Source of the DNA: Cedecea neteri
GTDB lineage: Bacteria > Pseudomonadota > Gammaproteobacteria > Enterobacterales > Enterobacteriaceae
Direction of reading: 5' to 3'
Assembly (NCBI RefSeq): GCF_000758305.1
Contig: NZ_CP009458.1
Span: 4,901,437 to 4,965,436 of the forward strand
DNA: 64,000 nt
Shown here: one piece after another, positions 1-9,614 of the stretch
How positions within the stretch are numbered: position 1 is the first letter of the stretch
Layout of the letters: each line of letters starts with the position of its first letter
Program-made: the position numbers and the translations under genes
The notes under the pieces: generated by a model
What the model was told of the DNA's origin: nothing
Seen by the model: only the letters and a program-made list of their open reading frames with translations
The model's database searches: none

Positions 1-275
1 GCAGAACGCTGCTCTTCAGCAACTTCAGGTGCACGAATCTCGGCGATCTCTTTCAGCTTATTGCGCAGGACCTTGTTGATGTCCGTCATTTCGTCGAAGT
101 CATCACTGCAGTAGTGATACATCCACTTCATGACCTGATCCGCACGGAAAGGTTTCTCACCCAGCTCGGCGAAAAACTCGCGCAGCTGCTGGCGGTTGAG
201 ATCGAGCAGGTTAATTTTTTCGGCTTTATTGGAAACAACAACAGGTGTTGCTTCAGGCGTGTTCATTTCAGACAT
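1..275 (-). CDS. rlmN: RlmN, dual-specificity 23S rRNA/tRNA adenine-C2 methyltransferase (N-terminal 91 residues, cut by window edge)
   Basis: Radical-SAM enzyme that methylates C2 of A2503 in 23S rRNA and A37 of some tRNAs. Only the accessory N-terminal part is in the window; the CxxxCxxC cluster motif would lie beyond the edge. After a short variable leader, the stretch INLLDLNRQQ followed by GEKPFRADQVMKWMYHY is nearly identical to E. coli RlmN. The start at 275 gives MSEMNTPEA; a second ATG three codons in is possible. It follows ndk on the same strand, as in E. coli, with a repeat and a terminator-like hairpin between them. Identity is firm; the start is fairly sure. Confidence 0.95.
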   Translation of the reverse strand, partial: MSEMNTPEATPVVVSNKAEKINLLDLNRQQLREFFAELGEKPFRADQVMKWMYHYCSDDFDEMTDINKVLRNKLKEIAEIRAPEVAEEQRS

Positions 276-330
276 AATGTTTTCCGGCCTCGTTGTTACA
301 CGTTATGGCCCCTGGAGGGTTAGAAAAAGA

Positions 331-364
331 AACGCCCCGGTGAGCAGGCTCTTCCGGGGGCGTT
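331..364 (-). terminator. Terminator-like hairpin between ndk and rlmN
   Basis: On the minus strand AACGCCCCCGG pairs with CCGGGGCGTT across a loop of about 13 bases and is followed by TTCTTTTTC. It can end ndk transcripts or act as an attenuator in the rlmN leader, since rlmN starts only 56 bases further on. Confidence 0.6.
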
Positions 365-447
365 GCATTGTACAAATTCTATGGCATAGATGCCACGACT
401 GAAAGCGAACAACGATTAAAAAATGTCACATAAGCTTTCACGTCGGG

Positions 448-573
448 AATATCCAAAATCATTTGAGTTGCAGGTAGGCAGCAAGGGAATGAGCCCCAGG
501 AGCTTACTTGGGTAAGTGACTGGGATGAGTTCCTGCAGCTAACACCCCTGCGGCTCAAAGGATGACGGATATT
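448..573. repeat. Imperfect palindromic intergenic repeat of 126 bp abutting the ndk stop codon
   Basis: The ends AATATCCAAAATCATTTGAG (left) and, read on the other strand, AATATCCGTCATCCTTTGAG (right) form long imperfect inverted repeats. Inside is a second palindrome with arms CCCAG.AGCTTAC and GTAAGTGACTGGG. This layout is that of a family of intergenic palindromes I recall as widely dispersed in enterobacteria. The right end touches the last base of ndk, so it is transcribed into the 3' end of the ndk mRNA. It fills most of the 298-base gap between ndk and rlmN. Confidence 0.6.
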
Positions 574-1005
574 TTAGCGTGTGCGTGGGCACACTTCCCC
601 TTCGCCGAAGAAGTAGGCGATTTCACGGGCTGCGGATTCTACGGAATCAGAACCGTGGGTGCCGTTTTCGGTGAAGCTGTCCGCGTAGTCTGCACGCAGA
701 GTACCAGCCAGTGCGTTAGCCGGGTTAGTTGCGCCCAGCAGGTCGCGGTGACGCTGTACTGCGTTTTCGCTTTCCAGCACAGAAACAACGATTGGGCCAG
801 AAGTCATGAACTCAACCAGACCGTCGAAGAACGGCTTACCGTCGTGCTCAGCGTAGAAACCACGAGCCTGCTCAACGGTCAGGTGCAGCATTTTTGCGCC
901 AACGATTTTAAACCCTGCAGATTCAAAACGAGCATAAATGTTACCAATAACGTTTTTTGCCACCGCGTTTGGTTTGATGATGGAAAAAGTACGTTCAATA
1001 GCCAT
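574..1005 (-). CDS. ndk: Nucleoside diphosphate kinase
   Basis: Transfers the gamma-phosphate from ATP to NDPs through a phosphohistidine and so balances NTP and dNTP pools in the cytosol. The 143 residues match the E. coli length. The catalytic His117 lies in NGTHGSD, and the nucleotide-binding start MAIERTFSIIKPNAV is intact. An in-frame start 34 codons upstream is open but is not part of the conserved protein. It lies between pbpC and rlmN on the same strand as in E. coli, with about 170 bases to pbpC, so it probably has its own promoter. Confidence 0.97.
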   Translation of the reverse strand: MAIERTFSIIKPNAVAKNVIGNIYARFESAGFKIVGAKMLHLTVEQARGFYAEHDGKPFFDGLVEFMTSGPIVVSVLESENAVQRHRDLLGATNPANALAGTLRADYADSFTENGTHGSDSVESAAREIAYFFGEGEVCPRTR

Positions 1006-1173
1006 GATTACCTCTGTAGATGTTCTGTGTGTCCGGGAAACCCGGTTATGAAATTGGCGCAGATTATAAAGAGCAAGTTTGTCGTTGCCTATGGATGGAG
1101 ATAACATTTTTTTAAAATAAGATTAGTTTTGGCAACACTATTGCTGCAGCGGGCGAAATTTCACGTTTTGGCG

Positions 1174-3501
1174 TCACTGCAGGGTAAAGGCCGCGCTGGC
1201 AACCTGCCCGGACTCATCCATCACCACGACCTGATAGTCGCCCGGTTTATTGAGCATTAAGGCCAGGCCATCGCCTTTGCTCTCTTCACTTTCCCCGTTG
1301 ATAAACCACCACCGCTGGCCCTGCCCACCCTGACTGGAAAGCCGCAGCGGGAGCTGCATCTGCCCCGGTAAGCGTTTCAAAATAGTGCCATCACGCACGC
1401 CAAGCAACAACAGCGGCGTTGCGCTCTCTTTCTGTAGAGGTGGGCAACTGGCTGAAACGACAGGCAAGCGAGCAGCACGGCGCTCAGCCGGGGGTAGCCA
1501 GGGTTCAAGGGGCAATGGCCAGAGAGCAACTGTCTGCTGAATAGCCCCAGGACAATCGGCTGCCACTCGCTTCCCCTGCGCGTCAACCCAAATAAGCTGG
1601 CGCGTGCCCTGCAAGCCTTCTTGCCCCGGTGCCAGCAGCGTGGGCGGCTGAGCATCGTCCAGAAGCCAGGTTGCCAGACGGCGACGGCAGTTTACATCTC
1701 CGACGGGTAATGCCTGCCCGCCAGGCCAGCAGATCTCTGCGGCTGTGACAGACGTTGGCCGGGGATCGGCCGGCAAATGGAGCTGCTGTACGCGCGAATT
1801 AGCCTGCAGCAAATTATTCACCTGATTCAGCAGCGGTACGGCACTGCCCAGCCCAAACTGCCCCGCCACCGGTGTGCTGTCAGGTCTGCCGGTCCAGATG
1901 CCAATCAGATAGCGCGAATTAATGCCTATGGCCCAGGCATCACGATACCCGTAGCTGGTCCCGGTTTTCCACGCCAGAGGGACGACGGGAGGTAAAGAAG
2001 CATCTGACTGAGGCTGGGCTTCTCCGGCAAGAATACGGCGGATAATCCAGGCCGCACCAGGCGACATAAGTGGGCGCTCTCGCAGGGCATCACTCTCCAG
2101 CACCCGCAACTGAGCGGCCTTGCCATGACGGGCAAACGCGCTGTAGGCAGCCACTATCTGGTCCAGCCTGGCACCGCCGCCCCCAAGAATAAGCGACAGG
2201 TTGGGCTCGCTGCCCTGAGGGAAGCGAAGATTAAGCCCCACGTTAGCCATCTGCCCGGCAAAACGCTTCGGCCCGTAGGCCTCAAGCACCTGAACAGCTG
2301 GCAAATTCAGCGAACGCACCAGGGCATCACTCATGCTTACCGGCCCGTGAAAACCGGTGTCGAAGTTCCCAGGGCGATAATCGCCAAACCGGCGCGGGAC
2401 GTCCTGCAACAACGACGCCGAATGAATCAGCCCGTCATCCATCGCCATGCCGTAAACAAACGGTTTTAACACGGACCCCGGCGAGCGAATCGCGGTGACC
2501 ATATCAACGTGTCCAAAACGGTTGTCGTCGTTGATATCCGCTGAGCCAACCCACGCGCGAACCTGCATAGTTGTGTGATCAACAACCAGCATGGCTAGCG
2601 AGGAGCGAGACGGCAGGCGTGATTTCCAGTTCAGCGCCAGCTCTTCCAGTTGGCGCTGTAAAGGTGCATTCAGCGTGGTCGTAATCAACGTTGACTTGCT
2701 TTTCGCTACCAGCGCCCGCGACAGTAACGGAGCCAACTGCGGCATCTGCCGCGGTGCCAGCCAGACCGGCTCCTGCAAAGCCTCTTCGACCTGCTTATGT
2801 GACCACACGCCCTGCTCCGCCATGCGGCGCAATACCTTATCCCGCGCCTGCTGTGCCCGTTCAGGCCAGCGATCGGGCCTCAGGCGGCTGGGAGCCTGAG
2901 GCAGCACGGCAAGCAAGGCGGCTTCTGAATAACTTAGCCGATCGGGCGCTTTTCCAAGGTAGGCCCAGCTTGCCGCGCCGATCCCCTGTAAGGTACCGCC
3001 AAAGGGGGCACGATTAAGGTAGAGCGTCAGGATCTCCGTTTTTGAAAGATGCCACTCAAGCTGAAAGGCTCGCCAGACCTGGCGAACTTTACCTCCGAGA
3101 GTTCGGGGGTGAGGATCCAATAAGCGCGCAACTTGCATCGTCAGCGTACTGCCGCCGGAGATCACTTCTCCATTTCGAAGATCCTGCCAGGCCGCACGCA
3201 AGATTGAGAAAGGATTGACGCCGGGATGATCCCAAAACCAGCGATCCTCATAGCCGATTAGCGCTTCCAGGTAGCGGGGAGAAACCTGGTTCAACACCAC
3301 GGGATAACGCCAGATCCCTTCGGCATCAGCAAAACGCCAAAGCGGCGTGCCATCTGCCGCGACCACCACCCGGGCTGGATTGACCTCTTGCAGCGGCAGC
3401 GGCCAGAGTTTATCCGCCAGCCAGACAAAAGAGGCAGCCAGCAGCGGGGCTATCAGCCAGAGATAACCCCGCCGCCAGCGTAGCCTTGATCCGTTAAGCA
3501 C
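1174..3501 (-). CDS. pbpC: Penicillin-binding protein 1C, bifunctional peptidoglycan synthase
   Basis: Class A PBP of 775 residues (E. coli 770). Order: cytoplasmic start, one membrane segment at about 13-31, GT51 glycosyltransferase with catalytic Glu85 in EDRWFW and GGSTLTMQ at 116-123, transpeptidase with SVLK (Ser343), SLN (397-399) and KTGTS (512-516), then the C-terminal PBP1C domain. The start is a GTG at 3499-3501, 11 bases after the yfhM stop, without a strong ribosome site, which suggests coupling to yfhM. Genome pairing of pbpC with the alpha-2-macroglobulin gene yfhM is conserved, and YfhM is thought to guard the envelope while PBP1C repairs the wall. Confidence 0.95.
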   Translation of the reverse strand: MLNGSRLRWRRGYLWLIAPLLAASFVWLADKLWPLPLQEVNPARVVVAADGTPLWRFADAEGIWRYPVVLNQVSPRYLEALIGYEDRWFWDHPGVNPFSILRAAWQDLRNGEVISGGSTLTMQVARLLDPHPRTLGGKVRQVWRAFQLEWHLSKTEILTLYLNRAPFGGTLQGIGAASWAYLGKAPDRLSYSEAALLAVLPQAPSRLRPDRWPERAQQARDKVLRRMAEQGVWSHKQVEEALQEPVWLAPRQMPQLAPLLSRALVAKSKSTLITTTLNAPLQRQLEELALNWKSRLPSRSSLAMLVVDHTTMQVRAWVGSADINDDNRFGHVDMVTAIRSPGSVLKPFVYGMAMDDGLIHSASLLQDVPRRFGDYRPGNFDTGFHGPVSMSDALVRSLNLPAVQVLEAYGPKRFAGQMANVGLNLRFPQGSEPNLSLILGGGGARLDQIVAAYSAFARHGKAAQLRVLESDALRERPLMSPGAAWIIRRILAGEAQPQSDASLPPVVPLAWKTGTSYGYRDAWAIGINSRYLIGIWTGRPDSTPVAGQFGLGSAVPLLNQVNNLLQANSRVQQLHLPADPRPTSVTAAEICWPGGQALPVGDVNCRRRLATWLLDDAQPPTLLAPGQEGLQGTRQLIWVDAQGKRVAADCPGAIQQTVALWPLPLEPWLPPAERRAARLPVVSASCPPLQKESATPLLLLGVRDGTILKRLPGQMQLPLRLSSQGGQGQRWWFINGESEESKGDGLALMLNKPGDYQVVVMDESGQVASAAFTLQ

Positions 3502-3512
3502 CGACGTTCTGC

Positions 3513-6500
3513 TTACGGCACAACGGTCAACGTGCCGGTACTGCTACCGGTTGCCCGCCACTGCGGAACGTACATGGATTCCACCTGCGGAACTGGCACA
3601 GTGTAGCTTCCCGGCGTGACGGCCCGGGCCAGGTAAATAAGAGTTGCATGCTGGCCCTCATTCAGCGGCAGCGCGGCCACAAAGCGGTCATCCCTGAACT
3701 CCATATGCTGGATATCCTGCTGCTGCATTTGGTTGAGCAGAGTCTGTATTTCACTCGCACTGTCCCCCAGGCTGGCGCTGCTGTTAGCCAGATTCTGGTT
3801 TTCCAGCTCCAGCCCGGCCGGCAGTAAATCGACAACCAGCGCATCCGGTACGTTCTTGTCTGCCCAAACATCCAGCCACACCATAACCAGCTCACCGCTT
3901 TTCAGTGAAGAAAGCGACCGGGTGTTGCCTTTCGCATCAAGGAAGTGACGTTCAATATGCAGCACATTGCTGAAGGCAGCCGGCGCCTGCTGCGGATACC
4001 CCGCGCTGTCGAGGCGTAAATAGAGGCTGGCCATCCCAGTGTTGGTCACCTGCAGACCAGAAAGCTGCTGCGCACTAAGATTACGCGTTACCGACTGGCT
4101 GGAAGCTAGTGGCTGCGCACCAAGCGAGGTCTGCGCCTGCCAGTCACCTTTCACGTTTTGCAGACCGTGACCGGCAATGAACAATGCATTGGTTTCCTGA
4201 GTGGATAACCAACGCTGACTCCAGGCCATGTCCGATAGCTCAAGCAACAACTGATTCTGGGTGTCAGGTAGCAGCTTGTTCTCTTCCAGCAGGCTGAGCA
4301 TCATCGCTTTATCCCGCAGTTCGCTGCCGTAATCCGCCATCCAGATCTGTTTATCACTTCGCTGAGTTTTGAGCCCCAAAGCAATCGCCTGTTGGCTGCG
4401 AGGTTCATCCCCCATGAGATTCAGGGCAACCCCCAACTGCACGAGTGGCAGCCCGGCTCGAGCCTGCTCGTGACGTTGCCAAAGTTCGCGTAATGCCCCA
4501 AGCGGTGCTTTTTGCTGACGGGCCAGAACCAGCCCGGCATAAGCCTGAACGGCGAAGCGGCTGGCCGGAGCGTCATCACTGTAGCGTAAGGCAATCAAAC
4601 CAGGATCCTGAAGGTAGCGCAACAGGCGCTGATTGGCGTTGTTAAGTGCATCCCCATTGACGCTGTAACCCTGTTCGCCAGCTCGCACCAGGAAGTCGGT
4701 CACGTAGGCCGTCAACCAGTATTCTTCCGGCCCTGCTTTATCCCATAGCCCGAAACCGCCATTATCGCTTTGCATTTCAAGCAGGCGGGCAATGCCAACA
4801 TCAATGGCTGCCCGGCGCTGTTGGTCGGTAATACCTTTGATGCCCAGTGCATTCAGCTCAGTTTCGTTGGTGTAGAGCGACGGGAATAGCCCGCTGGTCG
4901 TTTGCTCAAGACAGCCATACGGATACGCTTTTAGCTCACGAATGTAACGCGCCAGGTTCAGTGGCGGACGGCCGCTCAACAATAGCTGACCTTCCAGGGT
5001 TGATTCAGCAATGCCGGACAGATGCTTAGGCGGAAGCGTCCATGTCTCGCCGGGTTTAACCACAGCACCGCTGTTCACCGTCTGCGCAGGGAATGCAGGC
5101 CGAACGCCGATTTTCCACTGTTTGATTGGATCAGCCAGCGTTTCACCTGGCAGAGCAAGTCCGTTAATCACGGCTTTGATTTCACCGTCACCGAAACCTT
5201 CCAGCGCACGTACGGGAATAAACAGCGTGCCGCGAGCACCTGGCGCCAGCTTCACATCCATCGTCGACGCGCCATTGAGCGCTAACAGCCCTTGAGCGCT
5301 AAGCGCCACGCTAAGCTGCTGAGGCCTGTCCGTCAGGTTAGTGAGATCCAATGCCAGGCGGCTGGTATCACCGCTCGCCATAAATCTCGGTGCGGCCAGT
5401 TCGCTCACTAACGGCGCGGCAACCGTGACTTTTTCTTCGCTATTACCAAAGCGATCGTCGGTCCAGGCCTGCGCCATAATCCGCAGCTCGCCGTTGAAAT
5501 CACCAATTGGCAGCGTCACCGTTCCTTCGCCGTTTTCATCCAACGCAACAGGTTGGGCCTGCTGAGCGATGATAGTGACGTGATTCACCGGCTTTTTACC
5601 GCCACGGCTTAGCTCATCACCTTCATCGCCGTCACCGCCGAAGCGCAAAGCAGCTAGCCGCCCCTCGCCTTCAATCACCTGACCGTAAATGTCGTAGATG
5701 TCTGCACCATAACGCTTGCGCCCAAAGAAGGCGTCCCACGGATCCGGCGTTTTGTAATCGGTGATATTAAGTACGCCGCTGTCCACGGCGGACAGCAGCA
5801 CGTTAATTTGCTTCGGTACTTCACCATTTTTCATGCTGGCCTTTACCTTAACCGTCAGGTTTTGGTTAGGGCGCATTTTGGCTGGATTTTGCAACGTCAG
5901 ATCGAGACGGCGGCTCTCGTCTCCTAGTGGCAGATGAAGGATACCAACCGCGCGTTTAGGCGTGGCGGAACGCGCCTTGTCTCCAGGGCGAATAACCACG
6001 GTGCTTAAGTAAAGATCGTGCCGCTGCCAGCTCTTATCCACCGGAATGGCGAGATCCATGCCGTCTGCTGGAACATCTATTTCTTTCCACCACAGCGGCC
6101 CGTCACTGGATTCCACCAGCGCATAACCTTTACCTGCGGCAGGCGCGGCAATATGCAGATTGATGGTATCGCCAGCTTTGTAAGACGGTTTATCTATTTT
6201 TAGCGTCACTCTGTCCGGACGCACTGCACCGGTGCCATCGCTATTATCCTGCCAGCTGTAGCCGGCCCAGAAGCGCAGGCTGCTGACGAGGTTATTCTCT
6301 GGATCGCGAACTTCCAGACGGTACGAGCCCCACTCCACCGGGAAGGCCACTTTACCCGTTTCCCCGGCAGCCAACGTCAGCTTCTGCTCGGCTTCCACCA
6401 GATCTTTTTGATCGTACTGAGACCGCCAGCCTTCACTTTCTTCCCAGCTCCAGTAATAGTCCCGACGCTCGCGAATCAGGCGGACATCCAGGTCTTTCAC

Positions 6501-8480
6501 CGCCAGTTTCTCGCCTTGTGCATCGGCATACACAATGTCGAAACCTGCGCTGCTGTCTTCATCGACAATCGGCTGAGTGCGGGTAGTGTCGGTCCGGTAG
6601 TCATAGACCTCTTTGCTGGCAAACTGAGGGCGGATCCCCGGCATAGCCTGAGCAGGCCAGATAGCCTGCTCCATGCGACGAGTCACCGGGCGACCGCCGG
6701 ACTCCAGCAGGCTTGCCTGCAAAATAAGACGCAGCGGTGAATGCACATCTCCCCACTGGCTTTCGGCGCTGACGGTCGTATGCCCCTGCTCATCCAGCGT
6801 TAACTCAACGGCGTCCAGGCTACGGGAAAGGTTTTGCTCATTAATATCGCCAAACTGGAACCCAGGAAGCTTTGCAACGGCATCACGTAAAGGGCGCAGG
6901 AAGAGCTGCCCCTGAAGACTGTTACCCGCGGCTGGCGCACCGTAGAGATAGCGCCCGGCAACATCAAAATTGACGGTATCTTCAGGGGCTATCGGCGCAG
7001 TTTGCGCCGTGAGATTCAACGCCATACGCTCCGGCATGAAATCTTCAACTTTAAATGACCAGATACGCGGCTGGTTATCCCCGGTGTTGACCCGCATTTG
7101 CCAGTTACCGGTTGCCGCGCTTTCACTCAGAGGATATGTAAATTGATAAAGTCCGTTGGCAGACTGCCACACTTCGGTACGGGCAACCTGGCCGTCCGGT
7201 TTTACAACCTCAAGCTTCACCGGCTGAGGCGGGAGCTGTTTGCCGTCTCCGTCCCTGAGCAGGGCATTCACGATAACTGGCTCTCCCGGACGATAAAGAT
7301 CCCGCGGGCCAAACATGAAGAACTGTTTGCTGTAACCTTGCTCTCCGGCAATATCAAACTCCGCCAGATCCAGCGCCGGGCGGCTGAGATCCAACAGCGT
7401 AGTTTGCTCACCATTACGCGCCAGCAGTAACGTGCCTTTGTTCAGCTTCTCAAGCGTGGCATGCCCGTCACCGTCGCTTTTCGTTTGCCCTACCGTTTGA
7501 CCTTTTTCGTTCAGCAGCGCGATCTCTACGCCCGATTGCGCGGCACCGTTCTCCAGACTCTGGGTGAATACGTCCAACCTGTCGTGGTAGCGATGCACCG
7601 AAACGCCCACATCGCTCAGCGTGAACAAGGTTGCAGCGTTGCTGTAGGCGTAATGCCCGGCCTGGCTCATGATGGCTAGATAGACGCCGGGCTGCTGGAG
7701 AGGTTTGATATCACCGAGCGGCAGCATAAGCTTCTCGCGGGTGTTGCGTGCAGGGTTGAGGTCAAAACGCCCGGTGTAAACCAGGTCGGCCAACTTCAGC
7801 AGATTGTCAGATTCCCAGTTAGAGACCGAGTTACGGTACTGCCACTGGCTGACAAACGCGCTTAGGGAACTGTCTTTAATGCGGTAAAAGTTAACGTCAA
7901 CGTTATCGACATTAAGCGCCATCACCGGCAGCCCTGCAATCACTTTGGTCGGCAGCAAGGAGCCCCGGCTGGCAAAGCCAACGCTCGGCTGAACATCACG
8001 CGTGGCAATTTGCTTTTCAAAGCTGTCGTCGAACGTCGCTTTATTGAGCGCGAGCAGCCCGCTGTCAACGGTCACAATCAACGTACGTTTAGGCTCCAGG
8101 TGGCGCAGACGAAGTTCTTTTAGATCGTTGGAAAGCTCCCAGGCGCCGTCCACTTTGCCGCTGGTTTTATCCACCAGATGGGCAACCTTATTGAAGTCCT
8201 GATTGGGGTCGAGCGGAATCGAGAAGGTCAGCACTAACGTACTGGCACCGTCTAACTGCACTTCAGAGGCATCCAGCAGCTTCAGCGGCTTGCCCGCAGA
8301 CTGCTGTGCCAGTTTTTCCAGTTGAGCAGCATCTGGCTTAGTTTCAGCCTTACTGTTTTGTTCCACTGTGGCAGAGGCGGTGGGCTGCACGGCTTGCTGA
8401 TTGTTTTTATCGTCACAGCCGGAAAGGGCCAGCAGGCCGCAAACCAGCACGGCGAGGCTCGTCAAACGTAGTGCATTCAT
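3513..8480 (-). CDS. yfhM: YfhM, bacterial alpha-2-macroglobulin lipoprotein (protease trap)
   Basis: Very large periplasmic lipoprotein, 1655 residues from the ATG at 8480 (MNALRLTSLAVLV); an ATG six codons upstream is open but lengthens the signal peptide. The signal peptide ends in a lipobox, LLALSGC. The rest is MG-type beta-sandwich domains, an alpha-helical thioester domain with the diagnostic CLEQ in YPYGCLEQTTSG, and a C-terminal domain. CLEQ forms the Cys-Gln thioester that traps attacking proteases. Length and domain order match E. coli YfhM (1653). It lies 11 bases upstream of pbpC on the same strand and diverges from sseA. Confidence 0.95.
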   Translation of the reverse strand: MNALRLTSLAVLVCGLLALSGCDDKNNQQAVQPTASATVEQNSKAETKPDAAQLEKLAQQSAGKPLKLLDASEVQLDGASTLVLTFSIPLDPNQDFNKVAHLVDKTSGKVDGAWELSNDLKELRLRHLEPKRTLIVTVDSGLLALNKATFDDSFEKQIATRDVQPSVGFASRGSLLPTKVIAGLPVMALNVDNVDVNFYRIKDSSLSAFVSQWQYRNSVSNWESDNLLKLADLVYTGRFDLNPARNTREKLMLPLGDIKPLQQPGVYLAIMSQAGHYAYSNAATLFTLSDVGVSVHRYHDRLDVFTQSLENGAAQSGVEIALLNEKGQTVGQTKSDGDGHATLEKLNKGTLLLARNGEQTTLLDLSRPALDLAEFDIAGEQGYSKQFFMFGPRDLYRPGEPVIVNALLRDGDGKQLPPQPVKLEVVKPDGQVARTEVWQSANGLYQFTYPLSESAATGNWQMRVNTGDNQPRIWSFKVEDFMPERMALNLTAQTAPIAPEDTVNFDVAGRYLYGAPAAGNSLQGQLFLRPLRDAVAKLPGFQFGDINEQNLSRSLDAVELTLDEQGHTTVSAESQWGDVHSPLRLILQASLLESGGRPVTRRMEQAIWPAQAMPGIRPQFASKEVYDYRTDTTRTQPIVDEDSSAGFDIVYADAQGEKLAVKDLDVRLIRERRDYYWSWEESEGWRSQYDQKDLVEAEQKLTLAAGETGKVAFPVEWGSYRLEVRDPENNLVSSLRFWAGYSWQDNSDGTGAVRPDRVTLKIDKPSYKAGDTINLHIAAPAAGKGYALVESSDGPLWWKEIDVPADGMDLAIPVDKSWQRHDLYLSTVVIRPGDKARSATPKRAVGILHLPLGDESRRLDLTLQNPAKMRPNQNLTVKVKASMKNGEVPKQINVLLSAVDSGVLNITDYKTPDPWDAFFGRKRYGADIYDIYGQVIEGEGRLAALRFGGDGDEGDELSRGGKKPVNHVTIIAQQAQPVALDENGEGTVTLPIGDFNGELRIMAQAWTDDRFGNSEEKVTVAAPLVSELAAPRFMASGDTSRLALDLTNLTDRPQQLSVALSAQGLLALNGASTMDVKLAPGARGTLFIPVRALEGFGDGEIKAVINGLALPGETLADPIKQWKIGVRPAFPAQTVNSGAVVKPGETWTLPPKHLSGIAESTLEGQLLLSGRPPLNLARYIRELKAYPYGCLEQTTSGLFPSLYTNETELNALGIKGITDQQRRAAIDVGIARLLEMQSDNGGFGLWDKAGPEEYWLTAYVTDFLVRAGEQGYSVNGDALNNANQRLLRYLQDPGLIALRYSDDAPASRFAVQAYAGLVLARQQKAPLGALRELWQRHEQARAGLPLVQLGVALNLMGDEPRSQQAIALGLKTQRSDKQIWMADYGSELRDKAMMLSLLEENKLLPDTQNQLLLELSDMAWSQRWLSTQETNALFIAGHGLQNVKGDWQAQTSLGAQPLASSQSVTRNLSAQQLSGLQVTNTGMASLYLRLDSAGYPQQAPAAFSNVLHIERHFLDAKGNTRSLSSLKSGELVMVWLDVWADKNVPDALVVDLLPAGLELENQNLANSSASLGDSASEIQTLLNQMQQQDIQHMEFRDDRFVAALPLNEGQHATLIYLARAVTPGSYTVPVPQVESMYVPQWRATGSSTGTLTVVP

Positions 8481-8719
8481 TCTTTCATCCCTGGCCAATA
8501 AGGGCCGCTAAACATTACGTAGAGCAAGTATTATGCGGATTAGCCAGAAAAGCGAAAGTCGGAATACTCTGCCTTGCGCGATGCCTCGCAGGCGGCAGTA
8601 AATTTGCGGCAGTATTCATTAAGTTTTACGAAGTATCTCGCGGTGTCGGGCAAGGCCGCTTGCCGGGTAATAGAAAAACACCGACAATCCATTTTTCTTT
8701 GATGAACCGGAGGCTCATT

Positions 8720-9565
8720 GTGTCCACCTCTTTCTTCGTCGCGAGCGACTGGCTCGCAGAACATATTAACGATGACGATATCCAGATTTTAGATGCCCGT
8801 ATGGCGCCACCAGGGCAAGAGCATCGTGACCTGCCGGGCGAATACCGTAGCGGGCACCTACCTGGCGCGGCCTATTTCGACATCGAAGCGCTCTCCGATC
8901 ACACCAGCCCCCTGCCTCATATGATGCCGCGAGCTGAGGCGTTTGCCGTTGCTATGCGCGAGCTTGGCGTCAGCAGTGACAAGCATCTGGTGGTTTACGA
9001 CGAAGGCAACCTGTTCTCCGCGCCTCGCGCCTGGTGGATGCTGCGCACCTTCGGCGTCGAGAGAGTGTCCATTCTGGCCGGTGGGCTGGCAGAGTGGCAG
9101 CGTGAGGCGTTGCCGCTGGAGCAAGGGGATGCGGAGCTGCCGGAAGGTGAGTTCGAGGTTAACTTTGACCCGCTGGTAATTAAGCGCCTGACGGACGTGC
9201 TGCTGGTCAGTCACGAAGGCACTGCGCAGATTGTGGACGCCCGCCCTGCTCCGCGTTTCAACGCGCTGGCCGATGAGCCGCGCCCGGGCCTGAAGCGTGG
9301 TCATATTCCAGGGGCGCTTAACGTGCCGTGGGTGGATCTGGTTGAAAATGGCCAACTGAAGACCACGGACAAACTGAGTGAGATCTTCGAACGCCAGGGC
9401 GTGAGCTTCGAGCGGCCCATTATTGCCAGCTGTGGCTCAGGCGTTACCGCCGCCGTTGTGGTTCTGGCGCTGACCACGCTGGGCGTGAACGGCGTGTCGC
9501 TTTACGATGGTTCGTGGAGTGAGTGGGGTGCTCGCCCAGATCTGCCCGTTGAGCCTGCGCAATAA
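8720..9565 (+). CDS. sseA: 3-mercaptopyruvate sulfurtransferase
   Basis: Two-rhodanese enzyme that moves sulfur from 3-mercaptopyruvate to thiol acceptors or cyanide in the cytosol. It has 281 residues as in E. coli. The C-terminal rhodanese loop is SCGSGVTA with catalytic Cys238, and the first domain is the inactive type. The start is a GTG at 8720: GGAGG lies at 8709-8713, seven bases upstream, and the next residues STSFFVASDWLAEH align with the E. coli start. Upstream in-frame ATGs (8702, 8471) are rejected. Monocistronic, divergent from yfhM. Confidence 0.95.
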   Translation: MSTSFFVASDWLAEHINDDDIQILDARMAPPGQEHRDLPGEYRSGHLPGAAYFDIEALSDHTSPLPHMMPRAEAFAVAMRELGVSSDKHLVVYDEGNLFSAPRAWWMLRTFGVERVSILAGGLAEWQREALPLEQGDAELPEGEFEVNFDPLVIKRLTDVLLVSHEGTAQIVDARPAPRFNALADEPRPGLKRGHIPGALNVPWVDLVENGQLKTTDKLSEIFERQGVSFERPIIASCGSGVTAAVVVLALTTLGVNGVSLYDGSWSEWGARPDLPVEPAQ

Positions 9566-9570
9566 ATAAA

Positions 9571-9595
9571 AAAGGGAGGCATAGCGCCTCCCTTA
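9571..9595 (-). terminator. Rho-independent terminator of sseB, shared with sseA
   Basis: AAGGGAGGC pairs with GCCTCCCTT. On the minus strand it is followed directly by TTTTTTATT, so it terminates the leftward isc-pepB-sseB transcript. On the plus strand the U-tract is poor, so it may end sseA less efficiently. Confidence 0.85.
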
Positions 9596-9614
9596 GAATA
9601 CGTATAGCCGGCCG

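Noticed and set aside
562..1104. 180-codon open frame antisense to ndk
   Set aside because: Shadow of the conserved ndk codon pattern.
8471..8719. Extended SseA start
   Set aside because: A GTG at 8720 has a proper ribosome site and family-like start; the upstream 83 codons are the yfhM-sseA gap.
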